Shown: in pieces, positions 1 to 6,668 of the stretch | Layout of the letters: each line of letters begins with the position of its first letter | Position numbering within the stretch: position 1 is the first letter of the stretch | Origin: Pseudomonadota bacterium | GTDB lineage: Bacteria > Pseudomonadota > Alphaproteobacteria > Rhizobiales > Beijerinckiaceae | Reading direction: 5' to 3' | Length of the DNA: 8,859 nt | Assembly: GCA_023422485.1 (NCBI GenBank) | Contig: JAGTAM010000627.1 | Span: 1 to 8,859, forward strand | Position numbers and translations under genes: made by a program | The notes under the pieces: model-generated | Told to the model about the DNA's origin: nothing | Databases searched by the model: none | The model's input: the letters and a program-made list of their open reading frames with translations, nothing else

Positions 1-1
1 C

Positions 2-2191
2 GACGCCACCGCGCCCGCGGGCCAAGTCAGCGATGGCGGGGGCCCGGCCGCCGATCCGGTCGCGGCCGACGCGCTGCGGCTCGATCCGAGTGCGGGCGAG
101 GCCGCCTCCGACAAGCCGTTGCCCGCCGCGGCCTCGGCCTACGCCACCACCGAATCGGATGGCCCGGTCGCCTTCCCTCTGCCCGACGCGGCCGTCTCGC
201 CGGCTGCCCCTGCCCCCGAGGTGCCGGATCCGGCCCGGCCAATCGCTTCGGGCGAGACCGATCTCGGCCAGCTTCGCGAGGCGATCGACCTCTACCGCAA
301 GGGCAAGGTCACCGACGGCGACCGGCTCGCCGCAGGCTTCACCGATCCGGCGGCACGGGCGCTGCTCGAATGGGTGGCGATTCGTGCCGGGGCCGGCGTC
401 AGCTTCGAGCGCGTCGTCGCCTTCACCCGCACCAATCCCGATTGGCCCGCCGGCCCGCTGCTGCGCCGCCGCGCCGAGGAGCGGCTGCTCACCGAGAAGA
501 AGAGCCCGGCCGTGGTGCGCGCGTTCTTCGCCACCGCGAAGCCGACCAGCGCGCCGGGCAAGTTCGCCCTGGCCTTGGCCCTGCGCGCCGACGGGCTCGA
601 TTCGGACGCCGCCGACCTCGTTCACGACCTGTGGCGCGAGGACAGTTTCGGGCGCAGCCTGGAAGCCAAGGTGACCGACGCCTTCCCCGGCGTGCTGACG
701 GTGATCGACCACCGCTACCGGATGGAGCGCGCCCTTCTGAAAGAGGATTGGACCACGGCGGCTCGCGCGGCGGAGTATGCCGGCGGCTCCTATGCTAGTC
801 TCGTGCGCGCCCGCCGGGCAGTGCAGGGCAAGGCCGGAGCGGCCCCCTCCCTCGCCTCGGTGCCGCCGTCGCTGCGCAACGATTCGTCCTACCTGCTCTC
901 GCGTGCCCAGTATTTCCGCCGCGCCGACAAGGCGGCGGAGGCGGCCAAGGTGCTGCTCTCCGCCCCCACCAACCCGGACGTCATCGCTGACGGCGACACA
1001 TGGTGGGTCGAGCGCCGCATCGTCGCGCGCAAGCTGATGGATGCGGGCGACGCCAAGACCGCCTACGCGGTGGCCGCGGCCCATTCCGCCCGCACCTCCG
1101 AGAAGCGGATCGAGGCCGAGTTCCATGCCGGTTGGATCGCCTTGCGCTTCATGAGCGACCCGGCGGCGGCCGAGCGGCACTTCGCTTCAGCCACGGGCGT
1201 GGCCGAGACGCCGATCTCGCTGGCGCGCGCTGCCTACTGGCAGGGCCGCGCGGCGGAGGCTGCGGGCAAGACGACCGAGGCGAAGGGCTTCTACGAGCGC
1301 GCCGCGCTCCAGCCGATCGCCTATTACGGGCAACTCGCCCGCGCCCGGCTCGGCCAGCACAGCCTGCCGCTCCGCCGCGCCGCCGAGCTGAGCCCGACGG
1401 CCCGCGCCGCCTTCGACGACCGGCTCTTCATGCGCGGTCTGAAGCTCCTCGCCGCCGCCCAGATGAAGGAGCTGGCGCTGCCGCTCTACATCGACGCCGC
1501 CCGCTCGCTCACCGAGGAAGCGCAGGTCAACGCGCTGGGCGAGGCGGCGGTGCAGGCGCGCGACGCCCGCGCCCTGGTCGCCATCGGCAAGCTCGCCACG
1601 CAGCGGGGGCTGGCGCTCGACACTCACGCCTATCCCACCATCGGCATCCCGGACTACGAAACCTTCACCGCGGTGCCGCAGGTCGAGCGGGCCATGGTCT
1701 TCGCCATCGCCCGGCAGGAGAGCCAGTTCGATCCCCGCGCCCAGTCCGGTGTCGGCGCGCGCGGCCTGATGCTGATGATGCCGGCTACCGCTCAGCGCAC
1801 GGCCAAGCGCGTCTCGACCTCCTACGAGACCGACCGCCTCACCAGCGATCCGGCCTACAACGCCCGGCTGGGACAGGCTCATCTCGGGGAGCTGATGGAG
1901 GACTGGAAGGGCTCCTACATCCTCGCCTTCGCCTCCTACAATGCGGGCGGCGGCAACGTGAAGAAATGGATCGACGCCTACGGCGATCCGCGCCGGCCCG
2001 ATGTCGATGCGATCGACTGGGTCGAGCGCATCCCCTTCACCGAGACGCGCAACTACGTGCAGCGGGTGATGGAGAACCTGCAGGTCTACCGCAACCGCCT
2101 CGACGGCAAGAGCGTCCTGATGATCGAGCGCGACCTCGCCCGCGGCGCCCGCACCGCCGTGAGCGCCGAGGCCCAGCCGGTCACGCCGTAG
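2..2191 (+). CDS. slt: Soluble lytic murein transglycosylase (Slt70 type), 5' end outside the window
   Basis: Periplasmic enzyme that cleaves the MurNAc-GlcNAc bond of peptidoglycan and leaves a 1,6-anhydroMurNAc end. The frame is open from the left edge, giving 729 residues here. A TTG at 119 is the only start-like codon early on, but it has no Shine-Dalgarno and the codons before it are already open and coding-like, so the true start and signal peptide lie upstream. The first ~80 residues are Ala/Pro/Asp-rich and probably disordered. Next comes a long Ala-rich helical part (about 250-1600) resembling the Slt70 superhelical ring. The SLT catalytic domain lies at about 1670-2090: the catalytic Glu is in ARQESQFDP (codon 1718-1720), followed by GARGLMLMMPATA, ASYNAGGGNVKKW and the C-terminal ETRNYVQRV. 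The GLMQ motif reads GLML (codon 1772-1774). The end is convergent with the HD-domain gene. The family call is firm; the exact subfamily is not. Confidence 0.93.
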   Translation, partial: DATAPAGQVSDGGGPAADPVAADALRLDPSAGEAASDKPLPAAASAYATTESDGPVAFPLPDAAVSPAAPAPEVPDPARPIASGETDLGQLREAIDLYRKGKVTDGDRLAAGFTDPAARALLEWVAIRAGAGVSFERVVAFTRTNPDWPAGPLLRRRAEERLLTEKKSPAVVRAFFATAKPTSAPGKFALALALRADGLDSDAADLVHDLWREDSFGRSLEAKVTDAFPGVLTVIDHRYRMERALLKEDWTTAARAAEYAGGSYASLVRARRAVQGKAGAAPSLASVPPSLRNDSSYLLSRAQYFRRADKAAEAAKVLLSAPTNPDVIADGDTWWVERRIVARKLMDAGDAKTAYAVAAAHSARTSEKRIEAEFHAGWIALRFMSDPAAAERHFASATGVAETPISLARAAYWQGRAAEAAGKTTEAKGFYERAALQPIAYYGQLARARLGQHSLPLRRAAELSPTARAAFDDRLFMRGLKLLAAAQMKELALPLYIDAARSLTEEAQVNALGEAAVQARDARALVAIGKLATQRGLALDTHAYPTIGIPDYETFTAVPQVERAMVFAIARQESQFDPRAQSGVGARGLMLMMPATAQRTAKRVSTSYETDRLTSDPAYNARLGQAHLGELMEDWKGSYILAFASYNAGGGNVKKWIDAYGDPRRPDVDAIDWVERIPFTETRNYVQRVMENLQVYRNRLDGKSVLMIERDLARGARTAVSAEAQPVTP

Positions 2192-2786
2192 CGCTTTGGC
2201 CCGCGTAGTGGCGGCGAACCATCGCCTCCACGAACGGCCACAGGCCGGGAATGCCGCGCTCGATCACCGGCCGGTAGCGCGCCAACACCTGCGCTTCGGT
2301 GAGACCGTTCTCGGCCCAGGTGCCGCCCTCGGTCAGTGTGTTGAGCAGCAGCGGCTGGAGCCGGTCGAGCGCCTTGGCGAAGCGGGCCTCCGCCGTCTCG
2401 ACCGCCTCGAACTCCCGCCACAGGCTCAGGAACCGGTCTCGTTGCGCCTCGGGAAGCAGCCCGTAGATCCGCTCGGCCGCGGCCGCCTCGACCAGGGCCA
2501 GTGCGGCGGCGTCGTAGGCGCCGTGGATCGGCACGTCGCCGGCATCGACCTCGACGATGTCATGCACGAGCAGCATCGCGACGACGCGGCCTAGGTCGAG
2601 GCCGGGGGCGAGATCGCCGAGGACGAGGGCGAACATCGCCAGATGCCAGGAATGCTCGGCCGAGTTCTCGCGCCGCCGCTCGCCGACGGTGCGGTTCTGG
2701 CGCAGCACGGCCTTGAGCCCGTCGATCTCCGCCAGGAACGCGAACCGGCGCGCGAGGGCAGAGGCGGGGTCGTTCACGTCGTCCAT
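2181..2786 (-). CDS. HD-domain phosphohydrolase, YfbR/HDDC2-like (probable 5'-deoxynucleotidase)
   Basis: A 201-residue cytosolic protein of the HD superfamily, close in length and pattern to E. coli YfbR and eukaryotic HDDC2, which hydrolyse deoxynucleoside 5'-monophosphates. Visible metal-site residues are H45 in AEHSWHLAMFAL, the H75-D76 pair in LLVHDIVEVDAGD (with E79 nearby), and D141 in KALDRLQPLL. This is the H...HD...D order of the family. An ATG at 2813 would add nine residues. I chose the ATG at 2786 because AGGA (2795-2798) lies 8 nt upstream of it, whereas the longer start has no good site. The stop codon lies inside the 3' end of the convergent lytic transglycosylase gene (11 nt overlap). 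It is divergent from the cyclase across 140 bp. Family membership is clear from the motifs; substrate is inferred from the family and not shown here. Confidence 0.88.
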   Translation of the reverse strand: MDDVNDPASALARRFAFLAEIDGLKAVLRQNRTVGERRRENSAEHSWHLAMFALVLGDLAPGLDLGRVVAMLLVHDIVEVDAGDVPIHGAYDAAALALVEAAAAERIYGLLPEAQRDRFLSLWREFEAVETAEARFAKALDRLQPLLLNTLTEGGTWAENGLTEAQVLARYRPVIERGIPGLWPFVEAMVRRHYAGQSATA

Positions 2787-2926
2787 GTCGGTGTTCCTGG
2801 CATTCCGCGGCACCGTTGAAGGGTTCGGGGCCCCCGGGCAAGGCGGCCGGGCGATCGATTTCCCACAGGCATGGCCGCCCGGCGCCTTTTGGATCGCGGC
2901 GCGAGCATCGATAGAGTCGGCCCGCC
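2787..2926. other. Divergent intergenic region between the HD-domain gene and the cyclase gene
   Basis: These 140 bp must hold the 5' signals of two divergent genes. They are strongly GC-rich, and I cannot name a convincing -35/-10 pair on either strand. An 8-bp inverted repeat, GCCGGGCG (2846-2853) and CGCCCGGC (2876-2883), is separated by 22 nt; in sequence this rich in G and C it may be chance. An in-frame TAG at 2912-2914 fixes the upstream limit of the cyclase frame. Confidence 0.45.
2795..2798 (-). promoter_or_regulatory. Ribosome binding site deciding the start of the HD-domain gene
   Basis: On the minus strand AGGA stands 8 nt before the ATG at 2786. The alternative ATG at 2813 has only a GC-rich stretch in front of it. 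This favours the shorter protein. Confidence 0.6.
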
Positions 2927-4216
2927 ATGGCCATCACGGATCCGATCTCCGACTCTGCCCTCCGCGGCATCGAAGCCCGCCTCATCGCGCGGGCAGCGGA
3001 GTCGGATGACGGGGAGGCCATCGTCGCGGAGTTCTGCGAGGCGCTGGTCGCCGCGGGTCTCCCGCTCTGGCGTTTCAGCCTCGCGGTGCCGGTGATCGAC
3101 CCCGTCTTCCGCGGGGTGAGCCTCGCGTGGCGGCGCGGACAGGGCATGGCGTTCTTCCCCACCGTGCACGGACCGGAGGGCGAGGACACGTTCTACCGCA
3201 GTCCCGTCGGCTGGCTGCGGGCCAACGACCTCGCCTTCGTGCGCTGGCGGCTCGACCGATCGAACGGGTGTCCCGACCTGCCGCTCCTTGGCGAGCTGAG
3301 GCAGGCGGGGGCCACCGATTACCTGCTCCATGCCGCCGCCTTCGCGCCCGGCAGCGCCATGGAGGGGGTCGGCATCTCGTTTGCCACCGACCGTCCCGGC
3401 GGCTTCACCGAGATGGAGCAGGCGATGGTCGCCGGGCTGGTGCCGGTGATCGCCCTGGTCACGGCCAAGCTGAGCCTGTCGCACACCATGCGCGAGATGC
3501 TCGGCACCTATCTCGGACCGGCTACGGGCGCGCGCGTGCTCGCGGGCGAGATGCGGCGCGGGCAGAGCACGGTCGTCCACGCCGCGATCCTGCGCGCGGA
3601 GCTGCGCGGCTTCACGGCGGTGGCGGATCGCGACGATCCGCTGAAGGTGGTGGGCTGGCTCGACGAGCATTTCGATGCGCTGGGCGAGCCGGTGCAGCGC
3701 CACGGCGGCGAGATCTCGAAGTTTCTCGGCGACGGTTTCCTCGCGGTCTTCCCCGTGTTCGAGCCGGACGCCCTCGCCTGCCCGGCCTGCGCCGGCGCGC
3801 TCGATGCGGCGCGGGAGGCGCTGGCGCGCAATACCGGACTGAACGCCTCTCGCCGCCGGAACGGCCTGCCGCCCCTGGAGGCGGACATCGTGCTTCATAA
3901 CGGGCAGGTCGTATCCGGCAATGTCGGCACCGACCGGCGCCTCGATTTCACGGTGATCGGGCGCGCGGTCAACGAGGCGAGCCGAATGGAGCGGCTCTGC
4001 GATGAGCTCGGGCGTCCGCTGCTCCTCTCGGATGCCTTCGCCCGACGCTGCTCCGCCCCCCTCGTCGCGGTCGGCGAATTCGCCTTGCGCGGCGTCGGGC
4101 GCAAGCAGCGGATCTGGGGGCTGTCGGAGGAGGAGGCGGCCATCGCGTCAGAGCGGACGGCCGGAGAGGGAGCGCCCGAGCCCGCCCAGGACGCAGCCCG
4201 CGAGGTAGGCGCCTAG
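2927..4216 (+). CDS. Soluble class III adenylate/guanylate cyclase with an N-terminal region of unrecognised fold
   Basis: Predicted to make a cyclic nucleotide (cAMP most likely) from a nucleoside triphosphate in the cytosol; no membrane segment or signal peptide is visible. The ATG at 2927 is the first start after an in-frame TAG (2912-2914), though its Shine-Dalgarno is weak. Residues 1-200 show no clear motif; this position in rhizobial cyclases often holds a GAF-like sensor, which I infer only. The catalytic domain spans about 215-400. The second metal Asp is D269 in SKFLGDGFLAVFP, the purine-recognition Lys is K265 and its Asp partner is D340 (LDFTVIG), and the transition-state Asn/Arg are N349 and R353 (VNEASR). 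The K/D pair points to ATP rather than GTP. Oddly, the first metal position, normally FxDLRGFT, reads LRAELRGFT, with Glu at 225. A CPAC pair (C285, C288) follows the GDG motif. The last ~25 codons are acidic and low in complexity and overlap the convergent membrane-protein gene. Confidence 0.9.
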   Translation: MAITDPISDSALRGIEARLIARAAESDDGEAIVAEFCEALVAAGLPLWRFSLAVPVIDPVFRGVSLAWRRGQGMAFFPTVHGPEGEDTFYRSPVGWLRANDLAFVRWRLDRSNGCPDLPLLGELRQAGATDYLLHAAAFAPGSAMEGVGISFATDRPGGFTEMEQAMVAGLVPVIALVTAKLSLSHTMREMLGTYLGPATGARVLAGEMRRGQSTVVHAAILRAELRGFTAVADRDDPLKVVGWLDEHFDALGEPVQRHGGEISKFLGDGFLAVFPVFEPDALACPACAGALDAAREALARNTGLNASRRRNGLPPLEADIVLHNGQVVSGNVGTDRRLDFTVIGRAVNEASRMERLCDELGRPLLLSDAFARRCSAPLVAVGEFALRGVGRKQRIWGLSEEEAAIASERTAGEGAPEPAQDAAREVGA

Positions 4217-4429
4217 CAGCCCCGCGCCCGATTCGATCCAGAGGCCGGGCCCGCCGGGGACCGTTCGCAGCGCCGCCAGACCGGACAGAATCGCAAGGCC
4301 CGTGAGCAGAAGCCCGGCCGCCGCCAGGGCGAGGCCGCCCCGCGGAAGGCCGGTGAGCGCACCGATGACGAGGCCGAGCACCAGCGCTGCCGCGAGCGCC
4401 GGCCAGAGCGAGGAGAGGACGAGGGTCAC
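4148..4429 (-). CDS. Small three-helix inner-membrane protein of unknown function
   Basis: I do not recognise a named family. The 93 residues are dominated by Leu, Ala and Gly and form three likely membrane helices at about 5-26, 33-54 and 65-88. Short Arg/Pro-containing turns (LPRGG, LRTVPGGPG) lie between them, and an Arg-bearing tail follows. The start is a GTG whose last two bases are shared with the stop of the BON/OmpA gene (GTGA, 4426-4429). No Shine-Dalgarno precedes it, so translation is probably coupled to the upstream gene. Its 3' end overlaps the convergent cyclase by 69 nt. Position and coupling suggest it works with or beside the BON/OmpA protein, but nothing in the sequence shows how. 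The alternative, a spurious frame, is made unlikely by the exact junction and the clean hydrophobic pattern. Confidence 0.75.
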   Translation of the reverse strand: MTLVLSSLWPALAAALVLGLVIGALTGLPRGGLALAAAGLLLTGLAILSGLAALRTVPGGPGLWIESGAGLLGAYLAGCVLGGLGRSLSGRPL

Positions 4430-6459
4430 GAGCGCAGGCTGAGGCCGATGCCCTGCCGGTCGGAGTGCGGCGCGATCCCCGTCGGCGCGGCGGCGCGCTC
4501 GAGCGGCACACCGGCCTTCTGGAGGTAGTCCACCACCGCGAGCGCCCGCGCCCGCGCGAGGTCGGCGCCGGCCTCAGCCCGCTCGGCCTCGGTCTTCTCG
4601 GGCTTGGACTCGGGCTTCGGCTCGGCCGTCGCTTCGGACTTCGCTTCGGACTTGGCCGCTTCCTTCGGCTCCGCCTTGCCCTTGCTCGCCCTGCTGGATT
4701 TCGCGTCCTTCTTCAATTCCGGCTTGGCGCTGACCTTGGCGGGTTTAGGGGCCGTCTCCTTCGCCGCCTCGTCGGCGACCGGGTCGGCCGGCGCCTCGGG
4801 CTTCGCTCCGGCCGGATCGAGATGCCCGACGACCTCGATCCGCTCGCCTGGACAGGCGCGGGCCAAAGCCGCCACGGCGTCGAGGACCGGGTAGAACTCC
4901 GGCGCCAGCGCCGTGCTGCCCGGAGCGAAGCGCAGGGGATGGCCGGCGGTGCGCTCGGCCAGGCGCTGCCCGCAGGCGCCCGATTCGGCCGTGACCGCCG
5001 CCTTGTCGTCGGATGCGACCGTGACGGTCGCGCTCCAGCCGGCCGGCAGCGCCTGCGGCAACGTCCGGCCGAGGCGGGCGGCGCTCTCCGGGTAGAGGCT
5101 CGTTCCGGTGAGGCGCAGATCGGTGCCGGTGATGGTCAGCTCACCGCTGGCCAGCGTCGAGAGCGGATCGACCGCCGCGGCCAGCGCCGCGGTCAGGCCA
5201 GCCGGTGCGCCGGCCGCCAAGCGCGTGCGGTCGTCGATCGCTTCGCGGAAGAAGCGCGGGTTGAGCCGGGCCAGCAGCGCCTCGCGGCTCGCCTGATCGG
5301 GCAGATGGCCGCTGACCGTGACGCTGTCGGCCCCGCGGCGGATGCGCAGGACGTAGGGGACGATGGGGCGGGCGGTGAGCGCCACCCGGCCCGCACTGAC
5401 ACCGGCCGGGCGAGCCTCGCGCATCAGCCCTTCCGCCTCGGCGATCGCCGCTTGATCCAGGGCGTTGCCCTCGACCGAGATGACCGCGCCCTCGAAGCTG
5501 ACGCGTCCCTCGTGCAGCAACCCGGCGAGCTTGAAGACGAAGCGGGCCAGGGCCGCTCCATCGACGCCCTGCGGTAGGCCGCGGGCATCGCGCAGCCGAT
5601 CGTCGATCGCGGCTCCCTCGGCAGCCTGCGCGGCGGCGGCACGGATCTCTTCGCGGGCACCCTCCGAGGCGACATGACCGTTGAGTTCGAGGCTGCCATC
5701 CGGCCGCCGAGTGACGCCGAAGCGGAAATCCGCGACGACCGGCGGCGTGATCTCGACCGTGCCGAGCGTGTAGCCCTGCGGTGGCGTGGCCAGCGCCGTG
5801 CGCAGGGCGTCGTAGGCGGCGAGACTGGCCGCCTCGCCGCGGATCGAGAGGACCGTGTCGTTGAGCGTGGCGACGGCGCCGGTGGTGAGATCCTGAAGCC
5901 GCTCGACGGCAAAGGCCGCCGCGTCGGGGAAGTCGCGCGGGGCACCCCGTGCGGCCCGGGCGTGATCGCTCAAGGTGGCGTCGCGCGGCAGGGCCGGCTT
6001 CAGCCGCTGTGCCAGCTCGAAGGCGCCGACCTCGGCCGGGCGGCTGCCATTGGCCTCGACCCGGTCGGCCGCAGGACGCTCCACCGACCAGACGAAGGGG
6101 GAGACTTCCTCGATCACGCCGGTCCGGTCGTTAAGGCGGCGGACGCCCTCGATCGCGGCGAGCCGGCCGAGCGCCGCCTCGCGCTGGGAGGCTTCCGGCG
6201 CCTCGCCCGATGCGGTGAGGTCGCGGCCGGTCACCGTGACCCGCAGCCAAGGTTCGGGCTGCCCTTCCCCGGTGCCGGCGGCGATCGCGGAGGCCTGCCG
6301 CTCCAGGCGGGCGCTGACGCGCGACAGGCCGAGAGAGAAGGCCGCCACGGCGATCAGCAGGAGGATGGGAAGACCGGCGAGCCAGCCGGCGCGGACCAGG
6401 CGTGAGCGTGACGAAGGGCCGTGCGGCGGTGATGAAGGCGGAAGCGAAGGCGCGGACAT
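4426..6459 (-). CDS. Inner-membrane-anchored protein with tandem BON-like repeats and an interrupted OmpA-like domain
   Basis: A 677-residue envelope protein. The Pro/Ser-rich N-terminus (1-20) is followed by one membrane helix (about 25-45) without a cleavage site or lipobox, so I predict a type II anchor with the rest in the periplasm. A BON-like segment follows at 71-118, then three tandem units of about 122 residues (about 121-243, 244-367, 368-485) aligned on SDHARAARGAP, DDRLRDARGLP and DDRTRLAAGAP. The C-terminal region is OmpA-like: LRFAPGSTALAP (509-520), GHLDPAG (545-551), and the helix ADLARARALAVVDYL (from 632). An ~80-residue Lys/Glu/Ala/Pro tract (about 552-631) sits between the last two. 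C496 and C536 bracket the first half and may form a disulfide, as in related alphaproteobacterial OmpA domains. The end departs from the usual GRxxNRRVE. A peptidoglycan-linked role is inferred from the OmpA family. First gene of a two-gene operon. Confidence 0.87.
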   Translation of the reverse strand: MSAPSLPPSSPPHGPSSRSRLVRAGWLAGLPILLLIAVAAFSLGLSRVSARLERQASAIAAGTGEGQPEPWLRVTVTGRDLTASGEAPEASQREAALGRLAAIEGVRRLNDRTGVIEEVSPFVWSVERPAADRVEANGSRPAEVGAFELAQRLKPALPRDATLSDHARAARGAPRDFPDAAAFAVERLQDLTTGAVATLNDTVLSIRGEAASLAAYDALRTALATPPQGYTLGTVEITPPVVADFRFGVTRRPDGSLELNGHVASEGAREEIRAAAAQAAEGAAIDDRLRDARGLPQGVDGAALARFVFKLAGLLHEGRVSFEGAVISVEGNALDQAAIAEAEGLMREARPAGVSAGRVALTARPIVPYVLRIRRGADSVTVSGHLPDQASREALLARLNPRFFREAIDDRTRLAAGAPAGLTAALAAAVDPLSTLASGELTITGTDLRLTGTSLYPESAARLGRTLPQALPAGWSATVTVASDDKAAVTAESGACGQRLAERTAGHPLRFAPGSTALAPEFYPVLDAVAALARACPGERIEVVGHLDPAGAKPEAPADPVADEAAKETAPKPAKVSAKPELKKDAKSSRASKGKAEPKEAAKSEAKSEATAEPKPESKPEKTEAERAEAGADLARARALAVVDYLQKAGVPLERAAAPTGIAPHSDRQGIGLSLRS

Positions 6460-6466
6460 AGGCTCG

Positions 6467-6473
6467 ACCTCCT
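6467..6473 (-). promoter_or_regulatory. Strong ribosome binding site of the BON/OmpA gene
   Basis: On the minus strand AGGAGGT stands 7 nt before the ATG at 6459. The near-perfect Shine-Dalgarno supports this start and contrasts with the site-less GTG of the next gene, which appears to depend on coupling. Confidence 0.8.
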
Positions 6474-6582
6474 CGACGGTCGGCGATGATGATCAGGAGA
6501 CACGCGCATCGGGGCGCTTTGAAGGCCGGGCGCCCTGCCGGCGGTCGCGGACCGGCGCGCCCGATCCGGCTCACGTAAGACC

Positions 6583-6612
6583 AACAAAAAACCCCGGCTG
6601 CGAAGCCGGGGT
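6583..6612 (-). terminator. Rho-independent terminator of the porin gene
   Basis: A perfect 9-bp stem, ACCCCGGCT (6591-6599) with AGCCGGGGT (6604-6612), closes a four-base loop. Read on the minus strand it is followed by TTTTTTGTTGG, the U-tract of an intrinsic terminator. It lies about 90 nt after the porin stop codon and before the BON/OmpA gene on the same strand, so it separates the two transcription units. The BON/OmpA operon should therefore have its own promoter in the ~120 bp at 6460-6582, where I cannot point to a convincing -35/-10 pair. Confidence 0.92.
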
Positions 6613-6668
6613 CTGGAGGACGTTCGTCGTCTTCGGCTCCCGAACGCGCGGGACGCCGATGAGTGCGA

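Noticed and set aside
119..121. TTG as the start of the lytic transglycosylase
   Set aside because: It has no Shine-Dalgarno and the frame is open with coding-like composition back to the window edge. A Slt protein also needs a signal peptide, which is not found after this codon.
1000..2208. 402-codon plus-strand frame overlapping the lytic transglycosylase
   Set aside because: It is an Arg/Pro/Ala-rich shadow in another frame of a gene with an intact catalytic domain.
2787..2813. Nine-residue longer start for the HD-domain protein
   Set aside because: Only the ATG at 2786 has a properly spaced AGGA; the extension adds nothing conserved that I can see. It remains possible.
2846..2883. GCCGGGCG ... 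CGCCCGGC inverted repeat between the HD-domain and cyclase genes
   Set aside because: An 8-bp G/C-only dyad with a 22-nt loop is expected by chance in sequence of this composition, and there is no U-tract or promoter element beside it.
2774..3898. 374-codon minus-strand frame opposite the cyclase
   Set aside because: It is antisense to a gene with clear catalytic motifs, is rich in Arg/His/Glu as reversed coding sequence often is, and shows no recognisable motif.
4465..5577. 370-codon plus-strand frame opposite the BON/OmpA gene
   Set aside because: It has Arg/Gly/Leu-rich shadow composition, and the opposite strand carries real domains and a strong ribosome binding site.
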